Notes: generated by a model not told the origin, from the sequence alone. Numbered from the stretch's first letter, positions 1 to 8,936 are shown. The stretch: DNA of 64,000 nucleotides from Faecalicatena contorta (GCF_039521745.1 NZ_BAAACT010000087.1); one strand, 5' to 3'. A program made the numbers and translations.

Positions 1-130
1 AAAAATTTTCTCTATAAGAAATTTTCAAGGGTTTGTTGTCTATTGTTTAATTATCAAGGTGCTTTTTGTCGTTTGCTGTCCCTCGCGGGTCAGCCTAAAC
101 ATAGTATCATTAATCGTATGCATCTGTCAA
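1..130 (-). promoter_or_regulatory. rRNA operon promoter and leader (transcribes leftward out of the window)
   Basis: On the minus strand TTGACA (complement of 125-130) and TACTAT (complement of 101-106) are separated by 18 bp, a near-consensus sigma-A promoter. Downstream there is a small GC hairpin (about 75-95) and then a leader containing CACCTTGATAATTAAAC, a phrase resembling rRNA-operon leaders and spacers of Firmicutes. The 16S gene would start beyond the left edge. The promoter boxes are seen directly; assignment to an rrn operon is inference. Confidence 0.6.
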
Positions 131-235
131 GAGTTTATTTAACTTTTTTTCAACTTTTTTCAAACACACCTTTTACATACTATATTTAGTGTTTTTAGTG
201 ATGCTTTCCCACAATAACTTCTGTAGAACTTACAT

Positions 236-264
236 GCAAAAACTACTGGCTTGGCCCAGTAGTT
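236..264 (-). terminator. Intrinsic terminator after tRNA-Ser
   Basis: A perfect 9-bp stem (241-249 with 256-264, six-nucleotide loop) is followed on the minus strand by a run of five T. It lies about 16 bp downstream of the tRNA-Ser gene. Confidence 0.8.
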
Positions 265-280
265 CTGGAAAACATCAAAA

Positions 281-368
281 CGGAGAAAGAGGGATTTGAA
301 CCCTCGCGCCGGTTACCCGACCTACACCCTTAGCAGGGGCGCCTCTTCAGCCTCTTGAGTATTTCTCC
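281..368 (-). tRNA. tRNA-Ser(GCU)
   Basis: An 88-nt class II tRNA on the minus strand. Acceptor arms GGAGAAA and TTTCTCC pair; the anticodon loop CTGCTAA carries anticodon GCU. A long variable arm and the T-arm phrase GGTTCAAATCC are present. The discriminator is G at 281, and CCA is not encoded. It reads AGC/AGU serine codons. It sits between the rRNA promoter and plsC with its own terminator. Confidence 0.95.
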
Positions 369-490
369 TGATTCTGAATAATACCTGCTTTCTATATATC
401 AGCAGGGCAATATACAATTATACACCCAACAGTGCAAAAGTTATTATACTAAACAGATTGTTTTATGTCAACGGCTAAATCGCAACTTTT

Positions 491-1207
491 TCATTTTTTC
501 TCATTTTTGTCAATTGTATCCTGTATTCTGTCATGGACGATGGATGCTATTTCCGTTGTTTTCATATTTTTATAATCATCATAGTACAATGGTTTCAGGA
601 AATGAACCTGTACGGTAACCTTACTGATTGTATTTGTATCGAATGGGCGGAATGAATCAATCAGCGCTATGGGGACAATCGGACATTTTGCCTTTGTTGC
701 AGCTTTGAAGCTGCCCCCCTTAAATTCCCCTATACGGTTTCCGTTCTTTGAACGGGTACCTTCTGCAAAGATCAGATAATTTCTCCCATTTTTCACTTCA
801 TTTGATACATCGATAATAACCTGCATTGCCTGACGTACATTATCCCTGTCCAGCATATATGCTTTCATACATGCAAAAACCTGTTTTAGAAACTGGATGT
901 TCTGAATTTCCTTCTTTGCGACCACTGAAAAGGGCATAGGGCAGGCCTCCAGGACGGCAAGCACATCGTAAAGACCCTGATGGTTTGGAAAAAACATGAA
1001 TCCACTTTCTTTAGGAATATTTTCTGTGCCGTAAGGTTCTATCCGTACATTTCCCCCTTTATTTGCACGCAGCACAATAAACTTTAGAAGACTGTACTGT
1101 TCCTCCTCCGTGTACTTTTCAGTATGTGACGCGTGATAACACAGACGGCACCACATATATGGAACCAAGATGATATTTCGGAACACCATCAGCAATATAC
1201 GTTTCAT
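491..1207 (-). CDS. plsC: 1-acyl-sn-glycerol-3-phosphate acyltransferase (PlsC family)
   Basis: Likely transfers an acyl chain to lysophosphatidic acid to make phosphatidic acid at the inner face of the cytoplasmic membrane. The 238-residue protein has the HX4D catalytic motif (NHQGLYD, His76 and Asp81) and the substrate-binding EGTR motif (149-152) followed by a glycine-rich FKGGSF segment. The N-terminus is hydrophobic, consistent with membrane association. Start ATG at 1207 follows an AGAGG ribosome site. Length fits the family. It is a single gene between tRNA-Ser and the fumarase genes on the same strand. Exact acyl acceptor is not deducible from the sequence. Confidence 0.88.
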   Translation of the reverse strand: MKRILLMVFRNIILVPYMWCRLCYHASHTEKYTEEEQYSLLKFIVLRANKGGNVRIEPYGTENIPKESGFMFFPNHQGLYDVLAVLEACPMPFSVVAKKEIQNIQFLKQVFACMKAYMLDRDNVRQAMQVIIDVSNEVKNGRNYLIFAEGTRSKNGNRIGEFKGGSFKAATKAKCPIVPIALIDSFRPFDTNTISKVTVQVHFLKPLYYDDYKNMKTTEIASIVHDRIQDTIDKNEKK

Positions 1208-1264
1208 TACATTTTCCTCTCAACTCTTAGTTTTTCCATGATTTTTCTAATTTAAACACAATAA

Positions 1265-1819
1265 TTAGTCTTCTATACAGTATTCTTTAATAGCAGTTTC
1301 ATACAAATTACTGCCTTCACTGTCAATTACAACAATAACAGGAAAATTTTCTACAGTCAGTCTGCGGATTGCCTCAGTCCCCAGATCATCATAGGCAACT
1401 ACTTCAGAGCTGGTAATACATTTTGAAAGAAGTGCACCTGCCCCTCCTACTGCTGCAAAGTAAACGGAATCATTTCTTATAATCGCGTCAATCACTTCCT
1501 GGCTCCTTTTCCCTTTTCCAATCATAGCGCCGAGCCCCAGATCCAGAAGCTGAGGTGCGTATTTATCCATCCGGCTTGCAGTTGTAGGACCTGCAGAACC
1601 GATAGGACGCCCTTTCCTTGCAGGTGAAGGTCCCATATAGTATATCACCTGATTCTCAATATCTATAGGAAGAGACTTTCCCTCTCCCAGTATCTCATAC
1701 ATTCTTTTATGAGCTGCATCTCGAGCGGTATAGATCGTCCCCGTTATGTATACATAGTCGCCTGCATGCAGAGATTTTGATACTTCCTTCGTGATCGGTG
1801 CTGTGATATGTTTATCCAT
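1265..1819 (-). CDS. Fe-S fumarate hydratase, beta subunit
   Basis: C-terminal (beta) half of a class I, oxygen-sensitive fumarase or L-tartrate dehydratase. It forms a heterodimer with the alpha subunit encoded just upstream to hydrate fumarate to malate. The 184-residue length matches the separate-subunit form. The phrases GPSPARKGRPIGSAGPTTASRMD and FAAVGGAGALLSKCI are characteristic of the TtdB/FumA C-terminal family (family knowledge). Start ATG at 1819 follows GGAGGG. The alpha stop and beta start are about 70 bp apart, and that gap holds a 53-bp repeat. Fumarase is preferred over tartrate dehydratase because it is usual in anaerobic Clostridia, but the substrate is inferred. Confidence 0.85.
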   Translation of the reverse strand: MDKHITAPITKEVSKSLHAGDYVYITGTIYTARDAAHKRMYEILGEGKSLPIDIENQVIYYMGPSPARKGRPIGSAGPTTASRMDKYAPQLLDLGLGAMIGKGKRSQEVIDAIIRNDSVYFAAVGGAGALLSKCITSSEVVAYDDLGTEAIRRLTVENFPVIVVIDSEGSNLYETAIKEYCIED

Positions 1820-1838
1820 AATATATATCCCTCCCTGG

Positions 1839-1891
1839 TAAATTTTAAGAATATTCTGAAAACGGTAAGCAAAGGGGTCAGACCCCTTTAC
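1839..1891 (-). repeat. 53-bp dispersed repeat, copy 1
   Basis: Matches 6098-6150 at 51 of 53 positions by eye. It contains the near-perfect palindrome AAAGGGGTC-N-GACCCCTTT and a second palindrome AGAATATTCT. Its edge supplies the TAA stop of the fumarase alpha gene. It may act as a hairpin between the two fumarase genes. Confidence 0.85.
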
Positions 1892-2733
1892 AGCTCCCGG
1901 ACTATATGTCTGTTCACATGGCAGCAGATATTAACTCCAACCGGCAGCCCGGCAATATGTGTTGCATAGGTGTTGATATGAACTCCGAGTGCTGTGGTGG
2001 TTCCTCCTAGCCCGCCCGGCCCAATTCCCAGCCCGTTTATCTTCTTTAATAATTCGTCTTCCAATTCTTTTACATATGGGATATCGGAATGTGTTCCTAC
2101 TTCCCTGGTGAGGGCTTCTTTTGCCATCAATGCGCATTTTTCAAATGTTCCGCCGATGCCTACTCCAATTACCATTGGAGGGCAGGCGTTAGGACCTGCA
2201 TCTTTTACGGCTGTTAACACGGCTTTTTTAACACCTTCTATTCCTTCAGCGGGTTTCAACATGAAGACTCGGCTCATGTTTTCGCTTCCGAAACCTTTCG
2301 GTGCTACTTTTATTTTTACTTTGTCTCCTGCTGTTATTTTTGTGTGGATAATAGCAGGTGTATTATCTTTTGTATTGTCACGGATCAAGGGATCATTTAC
2401 CACGGACTTTCTCAGAAAACCTTCTGTGTATCCCTGACGCACGCCTTCATTGACTGCATCTTCCAGAAGCCCGCCCTCCAGATGCACGTCCTGGCCAATC
2501 TCCAGAAATATCACTGCCATACCTGTATCCTGGCAGATTGGAATCATATCCTGCGCAGCTATCTCCAGATTCTCCTGAAGCTGTCCCAGTATTTGTTTAC
2601 CAAGAGGGGATTTTTCTGTCTGCTCTGCATGCTTCATCGCCGCATCCATGTCTGGTGACAGATAGTGATTTGCTTCAATACACATTTCTTTTATATTTTT
2701 AGTGATTTCCTCAACATTAATTGACCGTATCAT
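1888..2733 (-). CDS. Fe-S fumarate hydratase, alpha subunit
   Basis: Alpha (catalytic, iron-sulfur) subunit of a two-part class I fumarase in the reductive or oxidative arm of central carbon metabolism. The 281-residue protein carries the cysteine motifs PICQDTGM (Cys67) and ACPP, which in this family ligate the 4Fe-4S cluster, plus the glycine-rich IGVGIGGTFEKC and GIGPGGLGGTTTALGV stretches. Start ATG at 2733 follows AGGAGG. It is encoded just upstream of the beta subunit in one leftward operon. Its last codon and stop overlap a 53-bp repeat, so the very C-terminus may have been altered by insertion of that repeat. Confidence 0.88.
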   Translation of the reverse strand: MIRSINVEEITKNIKEMCIEANHYLSPDMDAAMKHAEQTEKSPLGKQILGQLQENLEIAAQDMIPICQDTGMAVIFLEIGQDVHLEGGLLEDAVNEGVRQGYTEGFLRKSVVNDPLIRDNTKDNTPAIIHTKITAGDKVKIKVAPKGFGSENMSRVFMLKPAEGIEGVKKAVLTAVKDAGPNACPPMVIGVGIGGTFEKCALMAKEALTREVGTHSDIPYVKELEDELLKKINGLGIGPGGLGGTTTALGVHINTYATHIAGLPVGVNICCHVNRHIVREL

Positions 2734-2857
2734 GACTCCTCCTGCACTATTTAATTAATTCATTTTTTTAATTCACAACTTTTCTTATTATAATATAGTT
2801 TTTTGAAAAAGAAAATAGTGGTATAGTAAACTTATCCTAAAATTGGAGGGATTTTAC

Positions 2858-3334
2858 ATGAATTTAAATCGACGGGCTGATATAAATAAAAATATTGATA
2901 TGGAAGGATTGCAGAGAGATGCCATAGAGATATTTAATTCCGGCTTTGCCTGTTCAGAGTCGGTTGTAATTTCCATACGCAGGCACTTTGGGCTGGAACT
3001 ATCAGATGACGCGATTGCCATGAGCTCCGGATTTCCCTGGGGTCTCGGGGGAGGAGGCTGTATCTGCGGCGCGCTTGCCGGAGGAGTTATGATGCTTGGT
3101 TACTTTTTTGGACGCACAGAATCCGGGGACCCCTGCATTAACAAATGCTTTGAGGTCAGCCGGGAACTACACAATTTCTTTTGTAAAACATATGGCGCAT
3201 CCTGCTGCCGTGTCCTCACAAAAGGCCTGGAAAAAAATTCACCTCAAAGAAAGACGCAATGTACCCAATTTGTTGCTGGTACCGTAAAAAAGACCGCAGA
3301 AATCATTATCAAAGAGGCTCAGAGTCTTTCATAG
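2858..3334 (+). CDS. C_GCAxxG_C_C family redox-type protein
   Basis: Small protein of the C_GCAxxG_C_C family, predicted from conserved cysteines to be redox active or metal binding; biochemical role unknown. The segment GFPWGLGGGGCICGALAGG holds the diagnostic glycine/cysteine pattern, with further cysteines in GDPCINKC and ASCCRV. I place the start at ATG 2858 because GGAGGG (2845-2850) sits 7 nt upstream; the TTG at 2843 would remove that ribosome site. This gives 158 residues. It is a monocistronic rightward gene between leftward neighbours. Confidence 0.82.
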   Translation: MNLNRRADINKNIDMEGLQRDAIEIFNSGFACSESVVISIRRHFGLELSDDAIAMSSGFPWGLGGGGCICGALAGGVMMLGYFFGRTESGDPCINKCFEVSRELHNFFCKTYGASCCRVLTKGLEKNSPQRKTQCTQFVAGTVKKTAEIIIKEAQSLS

Positions 3335-3418
3335 CCAAAGGGTATCCCGTAACCCATAAACAGGAAGGCAGACTTTCAGTAAAGCTGCAAAATAAGGTAT
3401 TTTAAAGGCAGTGCAGTG

Positions 3419-4867
3419 TCAACGCAGATATTCTTCTGCTGCTTCCTTAGCGCTGGCTTTTGAAAAATTCCAGGTTCTCAGTGACATATCCTGTTCCTGA
3501 ATCCACTTAAAATACTGTTTCAGCCTCCCATCCCAGTATTCCGGATCACCCACTGCCTTTTCAGCAGCCTGAACCACAACTGGTGCGGTATCGAGGGAGT
3601 TGGCAAACATAAGGTGCATCATATCTACCTCTGTAATCTGATCCCAATGTCTGACATTATATTGTGCCGTCAATTTATCCACTTTAGCAAATGACAGCGC
3701 AATATAGCAGACTGCTACCACGACCATGATATATTTGAATAATTGAAACTTCTTTCGTATAATACTCAGCATAACCCCCAGCATAATCAGCAAAAGCACT
3801 CCCAGGAACCAAAGGACCAGAACTCTTAAAAATGTAAGATGGTAAGCTCTTACATAAAGAATCATCCTGTAAGCTGCGGAAAGAGTCATAATACATGTGC
3901 ATACAGATATTATCATAAGAATAATTTTCAAAATCCTATTTTCTTCAAAAATACTAACACAGATTAACACAGTGATAAAGTTAATAATACTGACCGCCAG
4001 CAGCTGCCAGAATCCCGCATGCGCATACTGTGAATATGTGACGCTCTCTGGCAGACCACTTTCAAACCGTAAAAACAAAAATAATATCTGAATCACAGAG
4101 TAAAATACATATATAACGGCAAGTATCCCTGAAAATGTAATCCCTGTAACAGAATTTAAAGAAAGCTGTTTTACATTTTCTTTCTCTTTTATATTCAGTC
4201 CTGATATTCCTGAAAGAAATGCATACATCAGAATATAGCCCGCCAGAAATGTCAGAATTACTCCCAGCTCAGCACCAAATCTAAACCATCCCGTAAAACG
4301 GCCGAAAAACACAGCAAAAATTTTGTCTGAATTTACAAGAAGCGGAAGGACAATTACTAACAGCCCGGCTGCACACGCACACCCAAGAATAATAGGTTTA
4401 AAATATCTGCTTTCTTTTTTTCCCCTCTTTTTCCTGTATCTGATTCCATGAATTAAGGGATCACACACAGAAGCAATCGTCTTTCCCGCCAGCATCAGAA
4501 TAGATACTATATACTTCTGAAAGCTCCAGTTTCCCTGCTCGTTTACCTGTTGAATCATTCCAGACATAAAAAGCAGTATAATTCCAATCCAGTTAAAAAA
4601 ATGAAAAAATTTACTCATTGTCAGCGGAGTAGAAATTCCCAGCAGCAGCATCCCAGCTGCGTAAATATAAAAATTTTTCTTTACTGTTATTCCCATTCTT
4701 TTCAAAAACATAAACGCTGTAGCAATTGTTACTGCAACAATGACAGGGAATGTAACTCCTGACAGATTCTTATACAGACAGAAAGTAAATATAAAACCGT
4801 AGATCCCACACATATATCCTGTATAGAGATAATTCTCTTCCATTTTACTGACTGATAATGTTCCCAT
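3419..4867 (-). CDS. DUF4153/DUF4173-like polytopic membrane protein
   Basis: An integral membrane protein of 482 residues with roughly ten or more hydrophobic segments. The C-terminal part, with an aromatic-rich AYHLTFLRVLVLW stretch and KVDKLTAQYNVRHW, resembles the DUF4153/DUF4173 family, whose function is unknown. A soluble C-terminal tail of about 90 residues follows the last membrane segment. Start ATG at 4867 has GAAAGGAG upstream. It is the last gene of a leftward cluster with an XRE regulator and a DUF2975 protein, so it may be a regulated membrane sensor or envelope protein. Confidence 0.65.
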   Translation of the reverse strand: MGTLSVSKMEENYLYTGYMCGIYGFIFTFCLYKNLSGVTFPVIVAVTIATAFMFLKRMGITVKKNFYIYAAGMLLLGISTPLTMSKFFHFFNWIGIILLFMSGMIQQVNEQGNWSFQKYIVSILMLAGKTIASVCDPLIHGIRYRKKRGKKESRYFKPIILGCACAAGLLVIVLPLLVNSDKIFAVFFGRFTGWFRFGAELGVILTFLAGYILMYAFLSGISGLNIKEKENVKQLSLNSVTGITFSGILAVIYVFYSVIQILFLFLRFESGLPESVTYSQYAHAGFWQLLAVSIINFITVLICVSIFEENRILKIILMIISVCTCIMTLSAAYRMILYVRAYHLTFLRVLVLWFLGVLLLIMLGVMLSIIRKKFQLFKYIMVVVAVCYIALSFAKVDKLTAQYNVRHWDQITEVDMMHLMFANSLDTAPVVVQAAEKAVGDPEYWDGRLKQYFKWIQEQDMSLRTWNFSKASAKEAAEEYLR

Positions 4868-4926
4868 AGTAAATGCTCCTTTCCTGATTTACTGAAAGTT
4901 TTCGTCAACATCGGATCCCGCTCCGG

Positions 4927-5139
4927 CTAATCTTCCTCCTCTACATATTCCAGAATATCTCCGGGCTGACATTTTAAAGCCTTGCATATAGCGTCCAAAG
5001 TGGTAAATCTGACGGCCTTTGCTTTATTATTTTTTAATATCGAAAGATTGGCCATTGTAATATCGATCTCCTGCGCCAGCTCGGTCACGCTTATTTTTCT
5101 TTTGGCCATCATAACATCCAAATTCACTATAATTGACAT
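4927..5139 (-). CDS. XRE-family (YozG-like) helix-turn-helix regulator
   Basis: A 70-residue single-domain DNA-binding protein of the Cro/CI superfamily. The helix-turn-helix covers roughly residues 16-50 (SVTELAQEIDITMANLSILKN), and the C-terminus LDAICKALKCQPGDILEY is typical of YozG-like mini-repressors. ATG at 5139 follows AGGAGGAAAAGG. It lies 26 bp after the DUF2975 gene, a pairing commonly seen in Firmicutes, where the regulator probably controls its own membrane partner. Confidence 0.88.
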   Translation of the reverse strand: MSIIVNLDVMMAKRKISVTELAQEIDITMANLSILKNNKAKAVRFTTLDAICKALKCQPGDILEYVEEED

Positions 5140-5165
5140 CCTTTTCCTCCTGTAATATATTCCAC

Positions 5166-5618
5166 TTAAATGGTCAGATCATTTTCGTTTTTAAAACGTA
5201 CAGCTTCTTTAAAAACACAGGCCAGAACGTGGCTGAATAGTCCGGCTATAAAAAAGGTCAGAATAACGACATACGTTGCAGGAGTAGGCAGAAAAAATAA
5301 CTTTATTACAAACAGCACAGAAATAATAAAACTTACTTTTCCCATCATACTCAGGCTTTTTACATTGTTATCCACAAAACAGTCTTTTTTAATCACTGTC
5401 TTTATCATCCTTCTCAGCTGGTGCACAATGGTAAGGCCACAGACACCTGCAAGAGCAACAGTAAGTAACATGGGCCAAAATTGTACTTCTATTTCTGCAT
5501 AATAATACCTGCCTGCCAGTTTTAATAAAAATGGGAGACCCACTAGTACAATAATTCCTGCATAAAACATAAAACCTAGAAATCCACTTGTAAATCTGAT
5601 CAGCTTTTCCTGCTTCAT
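5166..5618 (-). CDS. DUF2975 family membrane protein
   Basis: Small membrane protein with four predicted transmembrane helices (about residues 14-32, 45-62, 90-108, 112-135), matching the DUF2975 family of unknown function. I use ATG at 5618 because AAGGA lies about 9 nt upstream; a TTG at 5627 is possible but sits inside that ribosome site. This gives 150 residues. First gene of the leftward set with the XRE regulator and the DUF4153-like protein. Confidence 0.78.
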   Translation of the reverse strand: MKQEKLIRFTSGFLGFMFYAGIIVLVGLPFLLKLAGRYYYAEIEVQFWPMLLTVALAGVCGLTIVHQLRRMIKTVIKKDCFVDNNVKSLSMMGKVSFIISVLFVIKLFFLPTPATYVVILTFFIAGLFSHVLACVFKEAVRFKNENDLTI

Positions 5619-6097
5619 AAAATTCAATCCTTTCCAAATTCTGTGTAATTTTCCAATAGTTCTTTTTATGGATTATATCATTATCTAATCTGTATTTCAA
5701 TATATTTTTATTGAATAACAATATATTTTTATTAATTAAAAGTAAATATAGCTAAGTTGTAGACTAAGAAGGCTATGAAACTCGGAGATCTAAATTCCTG
5801 AAGAATACTATTTACTTACAGTTTACTTATTAATACTTAGGTAATTGCTTATAACAGGTGTAAATTGATTATAAATTTAAAATAAAATAGAGTTTCACTT
5901 GCAAAACTCGCGCCTGTGGCGACCGCATCGCGACATCTACCTCTTACGCCGCAGTGCACATCCCCCCAGGAGGGCCTCTTTATCTTATAGGCGAACTTTC
6001 TATAAGGTAAAAAAACGAATACTTCCTGCCTTATTTCAATAAGGCATTTCGTATCCGTCTTTTAATTGCATCTCTATTGCACGTTTTTAAAAATAAA
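5619..6097. other. Intergenic region with two imperfect hairpins
   Basis: AT-rich stretch that must hold the promoter of the DUF2975 operon. No convincing gene was found. Two hairpins are visible: 5980-5990 with 6000-6010 (one mismatch) and a longer one at about 6013-6058, whose inner stem is TGCCTTA/TAAGGCA. Neither has a strong T-run. Confidence 0.5.
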
Positions 6098-6150
6098 TAA
6101 ATTTTAAGAATATTCTGAAAATGGTAAGCAAAGGGGTCAGCCCCCTTTAC
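6098..6150 (-). repeat. 53-bp dispersed repeat, copy 2
   Basis: Two differences from the copy at 1839-1891. As there, the repeat edge supplies the TAA stop codon of the adjoining leftward gene, here the alcohol dehydrogenase. The hairpin AAAGGGG...CCCCTTT lies directly at the gene end. Confidence 0.85.
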
Positions 6151-7334
6151 TCGTAAGCCTGGTTTAATATCATTATGACGTCCTCATAATCCACTGCAGC
6201 CGGATTTAAAAGCATAGCCCCATCATTCAGTGCTGTTTTTGCCACTGCATCAAAATCTTTTTTCTCCACGTTTACTTCTTTTAGTGTCATGGGCAGTCCA
6301 CATAACTTATGAAGTCTGCGTTCGAGTTTTCTAACGGATTTTATGGCCTCTTCACTTCGCTTTTCTGCAGAAGTTCTGGCGTACACTTCCGGCCCCTCCA
6401 GGTATAGAAGTAATTCTCCGTATATATCTCCCAATTGTTTATAATTATATAACATACAATAAGGCAGCAATATGGACATGGCATTTCCATGGGGTACTTT
6501 ACAGACTCCACCCAGTGCATGTCCGATTGCATGAACTACTCCTACCATGGAATTGGAAAATGCTGCACCGGCCATAGTGGATGCGTTCGCCATTGCAAGT
6601 CTTGCCTCAATATTTTTTCCATCTTTTATGGTGGTCACCAGATTCTCTGATATCAGCTTTATTGCAGCAACGGCATAGGCATCGCTCAGTGGGTTTTTTT
6701 GAGTACAGCTGAATGCTTCTATTGCATGGCATAATGCATCAAAACCTGTCGAAGCTGCCGTTTTCGGTGGAAGCGTTTCTGTCATTCGGGGATCCAGTAC
6801 CGCTGCATCCGGTAACAGATAGTTTGATATAAACTCCATTTTTACGGACTTTTCTATATTTTTAATCACAGCTACAAGTGTTGTCTCTGAACCGGTCCCC
6901 GATGTGGTCGGCACTGCAATAAAGGGGATATGTTTTCCCCGAATCATGGACTCGCAGCCCTGCAGCTCCAGCAAATCCTCTGCCTCCTGGGATATCAGCA
7001 TTTCTAGGCCCTTTGCAGTATCTATAATAGAACCTCCTCCTACAGCTATGATACTGTCACAGGCCGCTTTTTTATATGTTTTCCCGATTCTATTCACAAC
7101 CTCGACCGAAGAATCTGCAGGAATATCTGTAAAAATAGCCCCCGGCTCCATTCCTGTGGAAACAATTGCGTTGATCACCTTTTTTAGAGATCCCACTTTC
7201 TCGAGAATCCTGCCGGATAGCAAAATCGGCCTGCACGCCCCCAGTCCCTTTAGCTCGTAGGTAATGTTCTCAAGCGCATACTTTCCTGATAAAATTTTTG
7301 TTGAATTCTGAAATTCATAATACGTTGGCAGCAC
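6147..7334 (-). CDS. Iron-containing alcohol dehydrogenase
   Basis: Type III, metal-dependent NAD(P)-linked alcohol dehydrogenase of 395 residues, likely interconverting an aldehyde and alcohol in fermentation. The nucleotide-binding GGGSIIDTAKG (about 98-108) and the metal site are visible: FDALCHAIEAF supplies an Asp and a His, and HAIGHALGGVCKVPHGNAM supplies further His residues. Start is GTG at 7334 because AGGAGG lies 7 nt upstream and no ATG fits. Its stop codon is provided by a 53-bp repeat. Substrate cannot be read from sequence; 1,3-propanediol or butanol dehydrogenase types are alternatives. Confidence 0.9.
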   Translation of the reverse strand: MLPTYYEFQNSTKILSGKYALENITYELKGLGACRPILLSGRILEKVGSLKKVINAIVSTGMEPGAIFTDIPADSSVEVVNRIGKTYKKAACDSIIAVGGGSIIDTAKGLEMLISQEAEDLLELQGCESMIRGKHIPFIAVPTTSGTGSETTLVAVIKNIEKSVKMEFISNYLLPDAAVLDPRMTETLPPKTAASTGFDALCHAIEAFSCTQKNPLSDAYAVAAIKLISENLVTTIKDGKNIEARLAMANASTMAGAAFSNSMVGVVHAIGHALGGVCKVPHGNAMSILLPYCMLYNYKQLGDIYGELLLYLEGPEVYARTSAEKRSEEAIKSVRKLERRLHKLCGLPMTLKEVNVEKKDFDAVAKTALNDGAMLLNPAAVDYEDVIMILNQAYE

Positions 7335-7576
7335 AAGTTTTCCTCCTAAATCTCATCAAAATTTCAAGTAAAATAGACTTTTCCACATTTTTCCAGGGTT
7401 TTCCACATACTTTATGTGAATTACTCCGTTTTTTAGTAATATAACTGTTGATAACTTTTATTTTACAATAATATATATATACCCCCAGATCGAATCGGTA
7501 CGCCAAAGAAATCGGTCATACGGAGCATAATGACAGCCCGCCATGAATACTCAAAGAGTTTACTTGAGTCCTTATT

Positions 7577-8077
7577 CTAAAATCCCAATAATGAATGGCA
7601 ATATACCCTAAAACTTCCCAGTTGTTTACCAGGTACTCTACGCAGTATTCTTTTTGTAATTATTTTCGGAAACAAATATACTTCGGCCAATTCAATACAC
7701 CTTACAATAGACATAATCTCCGCAATATCCCCCTTCACCATAAAACGATGCTGAGCATAAGCCTCTGTAATCCCCATCTGACCGGAAAATACCAGAAATG
7801 CACCGTCAATACTTTTAAATGAGATTAGAATATCCGGATCCTCAATATTTCCGGAACGCATTATACCACTGGTTACTCTTTCTAAACAAAGCTTTGGCCC
7901 CCTTTTTGATGCAGTCAGAACAATCGTCCTTCCCATCGGCCAGCTCTCAATTTCTTTGTAGACTCTGCTATCATACTTATATAAAGTCTTCATTCCACGA
8001 TACAGAAAAAACATAATCACCTTTTCAAAAAGAATCTTCCCACTAAACAACCCTCGCTTCTTTAGGTTTAAATACAT
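7577..8077 (-). CDS. Hypothetical protein, possible SCP-2-like lipid-binding fold
   Basis: A 166-residue protein without signal peptide. The middle (ILISFKSIDGAFLVFSGQ, then AYAQHRFMVKGDIAEIMSIVRCIELAEVYLFP) resembles small SCP-2 sterol-carrier-like proteins, with a mixed strand pattern followed by a hydrophobic helix, but I hold this only loosely. I start it at ATG 8077 with GGAAGGAGG upstream; the upstream in-frame methionine at 8149 lacks a ribosome site. It lies on the same strand as the alcohol dehydrogenase, about 240 bp away. Confidence 0.55.
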   Translation of the reverse strand: MYLNLKKRGLFSGKILFEKVIMFFLYRGMKTLYKYDSRVYKEIESWPMGRTIVLTASKRGPKLCLERVTSGIMRSGNIEDPDILISFKSIDGAFLVFSGQMGITEAYAQHRFMVKGDIAEIMSIVRCIELAEVYLFPKIITKRILRRVPGKQLGSFRVYCHSLLGF

Positions 8078-8196
8078 GACATTTCCTCCTTCCACTGAAT
8101 GAGTACTCTCGTAATATGATTCTAAAAGCATCAACATCAGGAAGCTCATTTACTAAGTATACACTTTTTCACACAAAATAATATATCAAACACAGA

Positions 8197-8450
8197 TTAA
8201 TCCTGCCTTGCATAATCTATTCCATTTTCTAATAATTCAAACACGATCCATTTGTCATCAATAAATAAATCTATCTGCCCCTCCTGTACCCCAATCTGAT
8301 ATCCATAACCTTTCCCGAAATTCGATTGATTACGTTTTCCTCAGACAGCGCCCCTGCCGCAGAATTTTTCGGATTATCATCATATTTACTGCAGCCAGAA
8401 AAAAGAATTATTGTTATTACTAGAAACACGAACATAATTATTTTCTTCAT
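8197..8450 (-). pseudogene. Small lipoprotein gene broken by a frameshift
   Basis: ATG at 8450 (upstream TGAGGG) opens a frame with a lipoprotein signal ending in LFSGC, a good lipobox. That frame stops at 8271. A second frame, one base out, continues naturally from about 8318 as NFGKGYGYQIGVQEGQ and then FIDDKWIVFELLENGIDYARQD, ending at TAA 8197-8199. The two pieces together would make a protein of about 84 residues. Either the gene is dead or the sequence has an indel. The family was not recognised. Confidence 0.5.
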
Positions 8451-8668
8451 TATCCCTCACCAATAAACTAAAACCCACAAATACTATTCCAATTTCCTTA
8501 AGTAAACCAAACCCCACACTAAAAATATATAACTGAATATAATCTCACTCAATAAACATTATTACCAATAACGAATCGATCCATGAATCCATTAACAATC
8601 CGCCTCCCCCGCCCCTGCCGGCGCAGAGAGCCATCCCAGGAATTCAACTCTCCCGTCCTGATGCACCA

Positions 8669-8918
8669 GCTTTCCGGAGTCGTGAAAGGGATACCCCGGA
8701 TGCTTCATTCGGAGATTACTGCCGCTTCATCAAAAGAAAAGCCAGCATATGAACTACAAGCAGGACCACAAGTCCTGCTTGTAAGCCGACTTATACGGGA
8801 ATGCATCCTGCATTCCCGTGTTTGTCGGCGGTGTTCATCATGCTGGCTTTTCTTTTGATTAGCGGCAGTTATCTTCGAATGCCGCATCCAGGATATCCCT
8901 TTCACGACTCCGGAAAGC
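8669..8918. repeat. Large nested inverted repeat, element 1
   Basis: A 250-bp structure. The outer arms are about 25 bp (starting at 8669, ending at 8918: GCTTTCCGGAGTCGTGAAAG and complement). The inner arms (about 8721-8750 and 8840-8872, including AAAAGAAAAGCCAGCAT) enclose two side hairpins, AGCAGGAC/GTCCTGCT near 8760-8780 and CGGGAATGCA/TGCATTCCCG near 8798-8820. It begins 18 bp beyond the gyrA stop, so gyrA mRNA would carry it. Open frames through it are by-products of the symmetry and are not annotated. Confidence 0.9.
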
Positions 8919-8936
8919 GTCCCTTCAGCCATTAGT

